Made by a program: the position numbers and the translations under genes | The notes under the pieces: model-generated | The model's input: only the letters and a program-made list of their open reading frames with translations | Told to the model about the DNA's origin: nothing | The model's database searches: none | In this document: piece after piece, positions 44,583-54,579 of the stretch | How the letters are laid out: each line of letters starts with the position of its first letter | How positions within the stretch are numbered: the stretch's first letter is position 1 | DNA from: Acidobacteriota bacterium | Lineage (GTDB): Bacteria > Acidobacteriota > Holophagae > Acanthopleuribacterales > Acanthopleuribacteraceae | NCBI GenBank assembly: GCA_030066195.1 | Contig: JASJCB010000040.1 | Coordinates: forward strand, 20,204-84,203 | Length of the DNA stretch: 64,000 nucleotides | Direction: 5' to 3'

Positions 44583-44917
44583 TGGAAGGAGGCGACCGCC
44601 GTTTCCTCGTCGTTGAAATACTCGAAAACGCTCAGGATTTGGGCGATATGCAACAGGTTTTGAATCTTGGTGCTGATGTTGAGCAGTTTGAACTTGCCGC
44701 CGCCCTCGGTGACCTGAGTAAGGCAACTGAGCAGTTCACCCACGCCCGAGCTGTCCATATAGCTGACCCGCGCCATGTTGATCAGGATATTCTTTTGGCC
44801 CATCTTCAGCAAGCCCAGAATGGCGTCGCGCATCATGACGTCGCCCTCGCCGATGGTGATTTTTCCCTCTAGTTCCAGGACACAGACATTGCCTACGTTT
44901 TTTTGAAAAATTTTCAT
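44579..44917 (-). CDS. STAS-domain anti-anti-sigma factor (SpoIIAA/RsbV-like)
   Basis: 112 residues, the full size of a stand-alone STAS domain. VCVLELEGKITIGEGDVMMRDAI and ILINMARVSYMDSSGVGEL match the family, with the phospho-acceptor serine in MDSSG (56 or 57). In partner switching this protein, when unphosphorylated, binds the kinase/anti-sigma partner and frees the target. Its start overlaps the end of the RsbW-like kinase gene (ATGA at 44914-44917), and its stop overlaps the unknown downstream gene, so the three are made in fixed proportion. The PP2C phosphatase at 63325-64000 could be its cognate phosphatase, though it is not adjacent. Confidence 0.93.
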   Translation of the reverse strand: MKIFQKNVGNVCVLELEGKITIGEGDVMMRDAILGLLKMGQKNILINMARVSYMDSSGVGELLSCLTQVTEGGGKFKLLNISTKIQNLLHIAQILSVFEYFNDEETAVASFQ

Positions 44918-45351
44918 TCCGATTCCAGTTTTTTATGTCTTTTAATCATGGTCACGGTGGTGCCGTTTTCCGAGTTGTATTCTACATGATCCATAAAACT
45001 ACGCATGTAGAAAATGCCGCGACCGCTGGTTTTCAGCAGGTTGGCTTCCTCGGTGGGATCGGGAACCTTGCCCTGGTCGAAACCTTCGCCCTCGTCCTTG
45101 ATGATAATGCGGAACTGGTCGTCTTCAACCTGGATGCAGAAGTCCACTTTTTTCTTTTCATCCATCTTGTTACCGTGTTTGATGGCGTTGTTGAGGGCTT
45201 CTTGGGTGGCCAGCCAAATCCAATAACGCGAATCCTCGTCGAAGCCAAGTTGGTCGCAGACTTTATTGGTGATGGGTTGAATCAGGTCTAAAATCGCCAG
45301 GCTGCTGTTAAAGCGAATTTCGACGAGATTGATATCGCTGAATTGGGACAT
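44914..45351 (-). CDS. RsbW-like serine kinase / anti-sigma factor (HATPase_c)
   Basis: 145 residues from ATG 45351 with GGAG upstream; an alternative ATG at 45366 is five codons earlier. The GHKL-ATPase boxes are clear: N-box EALNNAIKHGN, G1 DEGEGFD, G2 GRGIFYMR. Size and boxes match RsbW/SpoIIAB kinases that phosphorylate a STAS partner and sequester a sigma factor or other target. No cognate SigB/SigF gene is in this window, so the output may be non-transcriptional, as in several Gram-negative partner switches. First gene of the three-gene operon. Confidence 0.93.
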   Translation of the reverse strand: MSQFSDINLVEIRFNSSLAILDLIQPITNKVCDQLGFDEDSRYWIWLATQEALNNAIKHGNKMDEKKKVDFCIQVEDDQFRIIIKDEGEGFDQGKVPDPTEEANLLKTSGRGIFYMRSFMDHVEYNSENGTTVTMIKRHKKLESE

Positions 45352-45495
45352 CGTTCTTTTCTCCAAATCGTACGGATACCAGCAGATTGGTGCACGAGCC
45401 TCATTACGAAGGTACGCTTGAGTATAGCAACAGGTTGCCTCTGCCGGCTAGGCAAAGTTCGAGGGGCCCGGCCGGCCCCGCCCGCGGGACAGGGT

Positions 45496-45882
45496 TTACG
45501 GCCCGGCTGTCTCCTCCACGGCCTTGCGGTACATTTGGACGGGTTTCTCCGCTTCCTTGGGAAAGTAGAAGATGATCTCGCCGGGCCGGCCGAAGCCGAA
45601 ATCCCGGCGCCCGATCTCTTCTATTTTTCGTTGACTCGATTTCAGCTCCCGGATTTCCTCCAGCAACCGTTGGTTTTCCTTCAGGAGTCGGTTCTTCTCG
45701 TCCAGCAGCCGTGTGTACTCCGCCTGGACGCCCAGGTTGGCGAGAATGCCGGATTCGCCGAACAGGGTGCCCGCGATAATGACCAGAAACAGCAGGATAA
45801 AAGCCAGGATGCCGGCTTTCCGGTAGCGTTGTTTCTTTTCACTGTAGCGCAGGCGTTCGGGTCCTCTCATACGTTCCACCAT
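45496..45882 (-). CDS. ftsB: FtsB/DivIC-type septum formation initiator
   Basis: 128 residues: a basic cytoplasmic tail, one membrane segment (GILAFILLFLVIIAGTLF), then a leucine-rich coiled coil (YTRLLDEKNRLLKENQRLLEEIRELKSS) and a conserved patch (IEEIGRRDFGFGRPGEIIFYFP) typical of FtsB/DivIC. FtsB binds FtsL and FtsQ at the division septum. The gene follows eno with 21 bases between, the usual eno-ftsB neighbourhood in many bacteria, which supports the call. A second ATG four codons in (GGTGG upstream) may be the real start. Confidence 0.9.
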   Translation of the reverse strand: MVERMRGPERLRYSEKKQRYRKAGILAFILLFLVIIAGTLFGESGILANLGVQAEYTRLLDEKNRLLKENQRLLEEIRELKSSQRKIEEIGRRDFGFGRPGEIIFYFPKEAEKPVQMYRKAVEETAGP

Positions 45883-45903
45883 CCCGGGAGTTCCGGCTTA
45901 TAC

Positions 45904-47220
<1,317 letters not shown>

Positions 47221-47361
47221 CTATAGTCAGAGTGGCCACAACATAAAGTAGTAGGAACAAACCGGAGCTTGGAGCGAAGTGCTTGACATAAAAGATGGTG
47301 ATCTCGCTTTTGTCCGCCGGTCGACCATATCGAGCAACTTGTCACCCTCAGGTGTGTTAGT

Positions 47362-48714
47362 ATGATCAACCCCGCGCGGAGGATACGGCTTTTTATGCAA
47401 GGTGAACACAAACGAAAAATCGTCCATATCACTATGGTAGCTTGGGCTTTGTTGATCGGGCGACTGGAGCCCTGGATGATTTCCCTCCTCTGCGTCGGCG
47501 CCCTGGTTCATAACCTGTTCGTGCTGCCCGGGATCAGCGGCAGGGCCCTGGAACGCGAAAGCGAGAAGCAGGTCGGTTACTCCCTGGGCATGTTGGTCTA
47601 TCCCTCCATACTCTTTGTTCTCAGTTTGCTGTACTACAATCAACAGGTCATTATGGCCGTGGGGTGGGGCATCATGGCGTTCGGCGACGGCTTCGCCGGC
47701 TGGTTGGGCAAGCCGCTCGGCGGCCCCTCCTGGTCCTGGCATGACCGGAAGCGGCTCGGCGGTACGGCGGTCTTCTTCCTGCTGGGCGCACCGCTTACGC
47801 TGGGACTGGTCTACCTGCTGCCCGAGGCTTCACGCCTGGGTTTCTCACTCGCCAGGTGGAGTCTTGCGATCGGCGTGGCGACCCTGGCCGCCGCCCTGGT
47901 GGAATCTCTGCCCGGCCTCATCGACGATAATTTTTCCGTCCCCCTGATCGGCGCGGTCACCTGTCACCTGATGCTGCATATCCCGGCCGTTCCCGTTCTA
48001 CCGGAGGCCTGGCCGACAGGCCTGACCCTGGTGCTGCTGCTGACCGTGTTCAGCATTGTCTCCAAGAAAATCGACGTGCCGGGCGGCCTGACCGGAGCGA
48101 TCCTCTCGGGCGGCATCTTCCTGGGCGGCGGTTTGGCGAGCCTTTCCCTGCTGTTCGTCTTCTTTTTCGCGGGTACCTTTGCCTCCAAATGGAAAATCGG
48201 CGAGAAGGTCAAACTGGGTCTGGCTCAGGAGAATTCCGGCCGACGCTCCATGCGCCACGCGGTCGCCAACGGCGGCATGGCCGCGGCTTGCGGCTTGCTC
48301 GCCTGGTTCTTCCCGGACGAGGAAACCCTCTACCTGGGCATGTTGGCCGCCTCCATGGCTTCGGCTACGGCCGACACCCTCTCCTCCGAATTCGGCAACC
48401 TTTACGGACGGAGGTTCGTCAACGTGTTGACCCTAAAACCCGAACGGCGCGGCCTGGACGGCGTGATCAGCCTGGAGGGCACCCTCATCGGCGCAATCGG
48501 TTCCCTGGCCATCGGCATCGTCACCCTGCTCTGGGGCGCCTCGCTCCCCTTCGCACTCGCTGTCGCCGCGGCCGGCGTGTTCGGCAACTGGATCGACTCG
48601 GTGCTGGGCGCTACCCTGCAACGCCGCGGCCTGATGAACAACGACACCGTCAACGCGGCCAACACAATCATTGCCGGACTCTTTTTCCAGGCGCTATACT
48701 TAGCCTTGATGTGA
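47362..48714 (+). CDS. Fusion of phytol/dolichol-kinase-like and DUF92 (VTE6-like) membrane domains
   Basis: 450 residues, almost all in membrane segments. The N-terminal half (~10-215) has HKRKIVHI near the start and FGDGFAGWLGKPLGG around 105-120, the CTP-dependent polyprenol/phytol kinase signatures. The C-terminal half (~220-450) matches DUF92, with DVPGGLTGAILSGGIF, MASATADTLSSEFGNLYG and GNWIDSVLGATLQRRG. In plants VTE5 (phytol kinase) and VTE6 (phytyl-phosphate kinase, DUF92) act in sequence, so a fusion suggests two-step conversion of a prenol to its diphosphate (inference). ATG 47362 is used; ATG 47395 after GGAGG is an alternative. The next gene begins 9 bases downstream. Confidence 0.8.
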   Translation: MINPARRIRLFMQGEHKRKIVHITMVAWALLIGRLEPWMISLLCVGALVHNLFVLPGISGRALERESEKQVGYSLGMLVYPSILFVLSLLYYNQQVIMAVGWGIMAFGDGFAGWLGKPLGGPSWSWHDRKRLGGTAVFFLLGAPLTLGLVYLLPEASRLGFSLARWSLAIGVATLAAALVESLPGLIDDNFSVPLIGAVTCHLMLHIPAVPVLPEAWPTGLTLVLLLTVFSIVSKKIDVPGGLTGAILSGGIFLGGGLASLSLLFVFFFAGTFASKWKIGEKVKLGLAQENSGRRSMRHAVANGGMAAACGLLAWFFPDEETLYLGMLAASMASATADTLSSEFGNLYGRRFVNVLTLKPERRGLDGVISLEGTLIGAIGSLAIGIVTLLWGASLPFALAVAAAGVFGNWIDSVLGATLQRRGLMNNDTVNAANTIIAGLFFQALYLALM

Positions 48715-48723
48715 GGTGAACCG

Positions 48724-49236
48724 TTGAACATCGCGCTATGGCTGATGCTGCTGCCCCAATTGAATGACTCCCCTGTCCAAATCGTCCGCGAGGGTTTCCT
48801 GCCGGATCTCAGCGAATACGCCCACGTGGCTCTGGTTTTCGAGGATTACGCCTGGTTCGAGAAGTATTCCTGGACTTCGCAACCGGAAGGCGATAAACAC
48901 AAGGTCACCTTTCAAGGCATCATCGACGACGCTGTCGTGGTGGATGATTTCCACAAGAAAAACCGCTTCAGCCTGAGCAAAGGCATGAAGTCCATGCAGT
49001 TGTACAGTTACTACAAACTGGACAAAGACAAGCAGAAACTGCGCTTCACCATCCATTTCCTGGTGGGACCGGGCCGCGCTTTCCGCTTGCTTCCCAGCTC
49101 TCTGGACATTCAGAACAAAGCCGGCGAATGGCGCGAAGTGCCCCTGGAGAACAAGCCCACCCTGGCGATCGTGGAGGGTATCTACCGCAACAAAAACCCC
49201 TACGAAAGCCTGGTAGAGGGCTTGCCGTTCAAATAA
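48724..49236 (+). CDS. Unknown exported protein (170 aa)
   Basis: A TTG start at 48724 is supported by GAGGTGA at good spacing and by the 9-base gap to the preceding gene. The short hydrophobic N-terminus (MNIALWLMLLPQ) may be a signal peptide. The rest is mixed alpha/beta with aromatic-rich segments (YAHVALVFEDYAWFEKYSW, MQLYSYYKL). I do not recognise the family. Its operon position after the prenol kinase-like fusion links it to lipid or envelope metabolism only by context. Confidence 0.75.
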   Translation: MNIALWLMLLPQLNDSPVQIVREGFLPDLSEYAHVALVFEDYAWFEKYSWTSQPEGDKHKVTFQGIIDDAVVVDDFHKKNRFSLSKGMKSMQLYSYYKLDKDKQKLRFTIHFLVGPGRAFRLLPSSLDIQNKAGEWREVPLENKPTLAIVEGIYRNKNPYESLVEGLPFK

Positions 49237-49419
49237 GAGCCCGAGCCGTGCAATGTAGCGTGAGGAAGCCCGGACACGGAACGATCATGGTTGGAACCAG
49301 GACGGTTGCGGTTATATACAGGTGCTTATAAGCGCGACCCGGGTTTGCTCGCGTCGGACGGGAAAAAGGAAACACAACTATCACCCTCGCTTCCGAAGGC
49401 AAGAATGGGCTTATTCACA

Positions 49420-50049
49420 TTACATAACGCCGCGTTTGTCCTGGCGGCGGGCCAGTAGTTGGGCGATGCTGTGCATGATCGCTTGATGACAGTCCTCTAC
49501 CAGGCCGTAATTGTTGCAGGCGATGTGAATACTCACATCAGCGTCCTCGTGCAGGGCGCCGCCGCTGAAACCGGTCATGCCGATCACTTTCATACCACGG
49601 TCCCGGGCCGCGACCAGGGCTCGAACTATGTTGGGGCTGTTGCCGGACGAACTGATTAAAACACAGACATCCCCGTCTTCACCCAGCATCTCGATCTGGG
49701 CGCTGAAGATATGGTCGTAACCATGGTCGTTGGCCACGGCCGTGCCCAAGGCCGTGTGAGCTGCCAGTGAGTGGACATGCAGCACCGGCTGTTCCAAGGC
49801 CCTGGTGCCCTTCATCCAGTCGCAAACCAGGTGATCGCAGATCGCCGCGCTGCCGCCGTTGCCCGCTGCCAGCACCTTCCTGCCGTTGAACAGCGCCTCC
49901 TCCAACAAGTCGAAAGCAGCATTCACGGCCTGCTTATCCACGGTCTCCAGAGCTTTGCCCAAGGCCCGCGCGTATTGGGAAACATAGTCGCCGGCGCTGT
50001 CTGCCGGGAACACGGTGTTGCGGCGGCGCGGGTCATCGGCAATCGTCAT
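49420..50049 (-). CDS. gmhA: SIS-domain phosphoheptose isomerase (GmhA-like)
   Basis: 209 residues. The SIS fold is marked by VLAAGNGGSAAICDHLVCDWMKG, VCVLISSSGNSPNIVRAL and KVIGMTGFSGG, and the C-terminal EDCHQAIMH holds the Glu/His expected in sedoheptulose-7-phosphate isomerases. GmhA makes D-glycero-D-manno-heptose 7-phosphate for LPS core or S-layer glycans. Other heptose genes (hldE, gmhB) are not nearby. Length is slightly above the usual ~195. Downstream on the same strand lies only spacer; upstream, 42 bases away, is the coiled-coil gene. Confidence 0.85.
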   Translation of the reverse strand: MTIADDPRRRNTVFPADSAGDYVSQYARALGKALETVDKQAVNAAFDLLEEALFNGRKVLAAGNGGSAAICDHLVCDWMKGTRALEQPVLHVHSLAAHTALGTAVANDHGYDHIFSAQIEMLGEDGDVCVLISSSGNSPNIVRALVAARDRGMKVIGMTGFSGGALHEDADVSIHIACNNYGLVEDCHQAIMHSIAQLLARRQDKRGVM

Positions 50050-50091
50050 ACGGCCTCCCGGGCGGAACCAAATCGACCGCCGAGGTTTTCC

Positions 50092-52593
50092 TCAATTTTC
50101 TTCCAGCTCCAACTCCAGTTCCGCTCCCTCGCCCTGAAGGTTGCGAATCAGGTTTTTGGCATCCTGAAGCGATTTTTCCAAGCGCGTCCGCAGTGTTTCG
50201 TTACCCAAGCGCAGCCGTTCGGTTTCGCCGACCAGGTTCTCATAGGCTTCCTGAACCTCGCGCAGGTTGGCGTTCTCGGCGCGCAAACCGTCTCGTTCGG
50301 TGGTCAGAGATGCTTGCTTGTGATGTTCAGCGTCCATGGCTTCCTGGTGACGGCGTCGCATATCTTCCAGGGTTTTGGCGTTTTCGGCGGCCTGCTCCTC
50401 CAATTTCCGGCGCAGGTCCATCTCCGTGCTTTCCAGAGCTTTGACCTTTTCCTTTTCACGGGCGAATTCCTGGTTTCCGCTTTCCACCTCCGCCTCCAAC
50501 TCGGTGATGCGCTTTTGCTGGGCTTCCAGGGCCGCCGCATGGGCCGATTCCTTGTCGACAAGGCGCTTTTCCAGCTGGGATACCTGGGCTTCATAACCGC
50601 TGTTAGATTGCTCCAGGGCAACGACCTTCTTGTTCAGTTCGTCCAGAAGCTTGCCCTGCTCCGCCTTGATGCGGGACTGTTCTTCCTCCGCCTCCAGGCG
50701 CACGCGACTCAGTTCGGTTTCGTGCGATTGACGCAGGCGCTCCAACTCCTCCAGCTGTTCTTCTTCCTGAGTCTTCAGCTTTTTGTTCAGCGAGAAGACC
50801 ATTTCCTTCTGCTCGTGAAAGCTTTGTTGGGATGATTCCAGCTTGGACTTCAGTTCGGCGATGCGGCCTTCCAGTTTTTCCTGAAGCTCGGCCTTCTCCA
50901 TGGTGAGGCCCTTGACCAGGGCGTCCTTTTCGGTTTCCACCTGGCTGAGGTTCTTGCGCAACTTGGCCTCGATGCGTTCCCAATCCGCCTTGTGGGCGCG
51001 CAGGTCTTCCTCGTGCTTGCTCTTCAGGTTCTCTATGCCCTTGGTGAAGGCGGCCTCTAACTGGTCTTTTTCCTTAAGGCTGCTGTCGCGATCGCTTTCC
51101 AATTCCTTATAATCGCGTTTCAGTTTATCCAATTCGCTCAATCTGGCGTGCAGCATCTTGTCCGCGGCGGCCAGCTTTTCCTCGGTGACCTCGAGGCGGC
51201 TGCCGGAGACTTCGATTTCCGTTTTCAGGCGGGTAATTTCGTCGCGGGCGACGTTCAGTTTGTGGCTTTCTTCCCCACGCGCCTTTTCAACCGCGGCCGT
51301 GGAAGCCTTGGCCACGCTCAATTCACTCTCCAGGCGCTTGACGTTGAGGTCGGTGCGTTCCTGCTTTGTGATCAGATCGACCGCCTGCTTTTGGGCGGAT
51401 TCCAGCTTGCGTTTGAACTCGTCCCGCGCGCTTTCCGCCTGGTCCAGGGCCAACCTTTGTTCATCGGCGGTCTTGGCGGCTTTCTGCTTGGAGGTTTCCA
51501 ATTCAGCGCGCAGGCCGTCCAATTCCATTTCCACGGCAAGCTTGTCGTCCTGCAAGCTCTCCAGTTCCTTTTCCTTGTTACCGCGTACCTGGTCGCTCTC
51601 CGTCAGCCTGGCGTTCAATTCGTGAATTTGGCGTTCCAGGTCCTCAATATCTTCCCTGGCTTTTACCAGATCGGACTGCTGGTCCTCATAGTGCTTCTGG
51701 GCCGCCTCCAAGTCGTGCTGAAGACGAATTGCCTCCTCACCGGCCATTTCCCTGTCGCGCTTCTCTTCTTCAAGCGCGGTTTCGTTACGGCTTTTTTCCT
51801 GCTCCAGGTGTTGGATATCTACTTTCAGGTTTTGGACGGAGTCCTCCAGGACTTCCAATTCCCCAATGCGTCCGCGCAGCAACTCCAGTTCTTTGTCACG
51901 CGCGTCTACCCGGGCAAGAGCCTCCGTGACTTCCTCTTCCTTTGATTCCAACTGGTTGCGAATGTCGGCGGCAAGCTTCTCCTGTTCGGCCACTTTTGCC
52001 TTGCCCTGGGCTATTTTCTCTTCCAGTTCCCAGGTGCCCTCTTTGAACGCTTCTATCTCCTTCTTGAGGAAATGGTTGTGCTGCTCAACCGATTCAAGCT
52101 TGGAGCGCAGGGTATCCAGTTCCACGTCGCCCACGGAGGATCGGCTCGCGCTGAAGTCGCCGCTGGTATCCAGGAAATCCAGCGAAGGGTCCATTTCACT
52201 GCTGCCCGCCACCTTCGGGCTGGAAGCAAGGCCCAGTAAATCACTGACATTGGTCAAGAGGTCTTTGGCGCTGACCGGCTTGCGCAGGTAGATATCCGCT
52301 CGGGATTGGGTCTTTTCGTGCTTCTTGAAATCGGATTCGGTGGCGGTGTCGGATGTCAAGATAATGCGGGAGGAGTTTGTTTCGTTACTCTTTCTCAAGT
52401 CGCGGCACAGCATGTAACCGGCCTTACCCGGTTCCAGTGACAGGATGATCAGTTCGGGCTTGCCGTTTCTTGCAGCGGCCAATCCCGGTGCGCCCGTCTC
52501 GGCTGTCGAGACAATGATCCCCATAGGCTCCAGCATTTGGGAGGTCTCATGACAGAAAACGGGATCGCTGTCGATAATCAATACGTTTTTCAT
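50092..52593 (-). CDS. Pseudo-receiver plus long coiled-coil protein (AglZ/FrzS-like)
   Basis: 833 residues. Residues 1-120 are a response-regulator receiver fold: acidic pair D8/D10 in LIIDSDPVF, the switch T80/S81 in IILTSDTAT and Lys105 in IYLRKPVS are kept, but the phospho-acceptor position holds Ser52 (LIILSLEPGKAG) instead of Asp, so normal phosphorylation is not expected. Residues ~150-800 are an almost continuous coiled coil rich in Glu, Lys, Leu, Arg and Gln. The layout is that of Myxococcus AglZ and FrzS, gliding-motility scaffolds that localise at poles. A role in polarity or motility is inferred. No frz or agl genes are nearby. The C-terminus ends in an acidic tail. Confidence 0.85.
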   Translation of the reverse strand: MKNVLIIDSDPVFCHETSQMLEPMGIIVSTAETGAPGLAAARNGKPELIILSLEPGKAGYMLCRDLRKSNETNSSRIILTSDTATESDFKKHEKTQSRADIYLRKPVSAKDLLTNVSDLLGLASSPKVAGSSEMDPSLDFLDTSGDFSASRSSVGDVELDTLRSKLESVEQHNHFLKKEIEAFKEGTWELEEKIAQGKAKVAEQEKLAADIRNQLESKEEEVTEALARVDARDKELELLRGRIGELEVLEDSVQNLKVDIQHLEQEKSRNETALEEEKRDREMAGEEAIRLQHDLEAAQKHYEDQQSDLVKAREDIEDLERQIHELNARLTESDQVRGNKEKELESLQDDKLAVEMELDGLRAELETSKQKAAKTADEQRLALDQAESARDEFKRKLESAQKQAVDLITKQERTDLNVKRLESELSVAKASTAAVEKARGEESHKLNVARDEITRLKTEIEVSGSRLEVTEEKLAAADKMLHARLSELDKLKRDYKELESDRDSSLKEKDQLEAAFTKGIENLKSKHEEDLRAHKADWERIEAKLRKNLSQVETEKDALVKGLTMEKAELQEKLEGRIAELKSKLESSQQSFHEQKEMVFSLNKKLKTQEEEQLEELERLRQSHETELSRVRLEAEEEQSRIKAEQGKLLDELNKKVVALEQSNSGYEAQVSQLEKRLVDKESAHAAALEAQQKRITELEAEVESGNQEFAREKEKVKALESTEMDLRRKLEEQAAENAKTLEDMRRRHQEAMDAEHHKQASLTTERDGLRAENANLREVQEAYENLVGETERLRLGNETLRTRLEKSLQDAKNLIRNLQGEGAELELELEEN

Positions 52594-52798
52594 TTTCCAA
52601 AAATCCTCAGCAGCATCCCTACAGGTTCACACATTTTACGGGGATTGTGAGTAACAGGAAAGGATAATTTCTTTCAGTTTCCCGGCGAAAGGGTCCATCG
52701 GTACTCTCGAACACACGCGGATCTGCCCAAGGCGCCGAAGGAAAGGCTACAATAGACAGTGAGATGCGCGGTAAGTCCGCCGGGAAGGAGATGAACCC

Positions 52799-53926
52799 AT
52801 GACCCTACTGAGCACGGAGGAACTGATACGCTACAGCCGTCACTTCAACCTGGACCAGGTGGGTGTAGAAGGCCAGGAGCGTTTGAAAAACGGCTCGGCC
52901 CTGCTGATCGGGGCGGGGGGACTGGGCTCGCCGCTGGCATTGTACCTGGCCGCCGCCGGAGTAGGTCGTTTGGGCATCGTCGATTTCGACGTGGTGGACC
53001 GAACCAACCTACAACGCCAGATTTTGCACGGCAGCGCCGGGGTGGGCAAACCCAAGCTGGAAAGCGCCCGCGCCCGCTTGCGCGATATGAACCCCTATAT
53101 CGACTTGGAACTGCACCCGGTGCGTCTGACCTCGGAAAACGCCCTGGACCTGATTGCCGCTTACGACGTGGTGGCCGACGGCGCCGACAACTTCCCCACG
53201 CGCTACCTGGTCAACGATGCCTGCGTACTGACCGGCAAACCGCTGGTCTCCGGCTCCATCCAGGGCTTCGAGGGTCAGTTGAGCGTATTCAACTACCGAG
53301 GCGGGCCCTGCTACCGCTGCCTGTTTCCCTCGCCGCCTCCGCCGGGTTCGGTGCCCAGTTGCGCGGAGGGCGGAGTACTGGGCATCCTGCCGGGGGTGAT
53401 CGGCTGTTTGCAGGCGACCGAGGTCCTCAAGCTGCTGTTGGAAATCGGCGAACCCGCTGCCGGGCGTTTGTTACTCTACGACGCACTTTCACTCGATTTC
53501 AACCAACTGAGGATGGAACGCGATCCCCAATGCGCCCTGTGCGGCGATAACCCGATCATAACCAGTCTGGTGGATTACGAGGATTTCTGCGGCTCGGGTC
53601 AAACCGACAACGATCCCGTTGTCGAAATCCAGCCGCAAGAACTGGTCGGCATGCTTGACAAGGTTCTTCTTGTGGACGTTCGCGAGGCGTATGAACGCTT
53701 GATTTGCAAGATCGAGCCCTCCCTGCACGTGCCGCTCCACCGCCTGGCCGACCATCCCTGGCCGGAAAGCGGGGATAGAACGATGGTAACCTATTGCAAA
53801 ACAGGCATTCGAAGCGCCGATGCGGCCCGGCGATTGCACGCACAGGGTTTTAACGATGTGCGCAGCCTGGCCGGTGGTATGATGGCCTGGATAGACCGAA
53901 TCGATCCTCGACAGGAGAAATACTAG
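52799..53926 (+). CDS. moeB: MoeB/ThiF-type adenylyltransferase with C-terminal rhodanese domain
   Basis: 375 residues behind AAGGAG. Residues 1-250 are an E1-like domain: GAGGLGSP (38-45) binds ATP, RYSRHF and DRTNLQRQ are family motifs, the Cys pairs C171/C174 and C245/C248 bind zinc, and SCAEGG holds Cys188. Residues ~280-375 are a rhodanese domain with C333 in the CKTGIRS loop. Such MoeZ/MoeBR proteins adenylate and then thiolate the C-terminal glycine of MoaD- or ThiS-like carriers for molybdopterin, thiamine or thio-cofactor synthesis. A carrier gene is not adjacent, so the pathway is open. The following gene starts 8 bases after it. Confidence 0.93.
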   Translation: MTLLSTEELIRYSRHFNLDQVGVEGQERLKNGSALLIGAGGLGSPLALYLAAAGVGRLGIVDFDVVDRTNLQRQILHGSAGVGKPKLESARARLRDMNPYIDLELHPVRLTSENALDLIAAYDVVADGADNFPTRYLVNDACVLTGKPLVSGSIQGFEGQLSVFNYRGGPCYRCLFPSPPPPGSVPSCAEGGVLGILPGVIGCLQATEVLKLLLEIGEPAAGRLLLYDALSLDFNQLRMERDPQCALCGDNPIITSLVDYEDFCGSGQTDNDPVVEIQPQELVGMLDKVLLVDVREAYERLICKIEPSLHVPLHRLADHPWPESGDRTMVTYCKTGIRSADAARRLHAQGFNDVRSLAGGMMAWIDRIDPRQEKY

Positions 53927-53934
53927 GAGGCCGA

Positions 53935-54492
53935 ATGTCCAAGCAAAATGCTTATTCAGGGGTTGGCAACGAGGCCGTGCTCAAACAAACGGGGCGCGGT
54001 TGGGATGCCTGGTTCACGCTTCTGGACGAGGGGGGCGCCGTCGATTTAGAACACCCGGCCATCGTGAAACTGGTGGGCGAGGCCGGTGTTGCAAGCGGTT
54101 GGTGGCAGCAGCAGATCACCGTGGCCTACGAACTGGCCCGGGGGAAACGCGTCGCTCATCAGAAAACCGGGGGTTTTGAAATCTCCAAGAGCAAAACCGT
54201 CAATGTGCCCGCGGCCTTATTGTACGAGGCGGTGGCCGACGAGCGCCGACGCGAGGGATGGATGCCCGGGCATCCCGTGCACGTGCGCAAAGCAACCCCC
54301 GAAAAAAGCATGCGCGTGACTTGGACCGACGAGCGCACCAGCTTGGACATCTACTTCTACGCCAAGGGCCGGGGGAAATCACAAATCGTGGTCAACCACA
54401 CCAAACTGGCCGATCCCGATGAGGCGGAACAGAAAAAAGCCTTCTGGTCCGATGCGCTGACCGAATTGAAAAAGTACCTGGAAACAAGCTGA
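53935..54492 (+). CDS. DUF4287/SRPBCC-type protein
   Basis: 185 residues, GAGG before the ATG, 8 bases after the MoeB-like gene. The first ~75 residues (GRGWDAWFTLLDEGGAVDLEHPA, SGWWQQQITVAYELARG) resemble the DUF4287 helical domain. The remaining ~110 (FEISKSKTVNVPAALLYEAV, MRVTWTDERTSLDIYFYAKG, SQIVVNHTKL) look like an AHSA1/SRPBCC helix-grip fold, which binds hydrophobic ligands. The combination is common in stand-alone soluble proteins of unknown role. No signal peptide. Confidence 0.8.
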   Translation: MSKQNAYSGVGNEAVLKQTGRGWDAWFTLLDEGGAVDLEHPAIVKLVGEAGVASGWWQQQITVAYELARGKRVAHQKTGGFEISKSKTVNVPAALLYEAVADERRREGWMPGHPVHVRKATPEKSMRVTWTDERTSLDIYFYAKGRGKSQIVVNHTKLADPDEAEQKKAFWSDALTELKKYLETS

Positions 54493-54579
54493 GTTCAAGA
54501 CAGCGTTCGAAACGAAGCGATGGTTCCGCCGGTGACGGCCTAAGTCGCTGTTTCGAACTCCCGGGCCGGAATGAGTCCC

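Noticed and set aside
49237..49419. A tRNA or small RNA gene in the spacer after the unknown exported protein
   Set aside because: No cloverleaf with a TTCGAATC-like T arm and no CCA end could be folded by eye.
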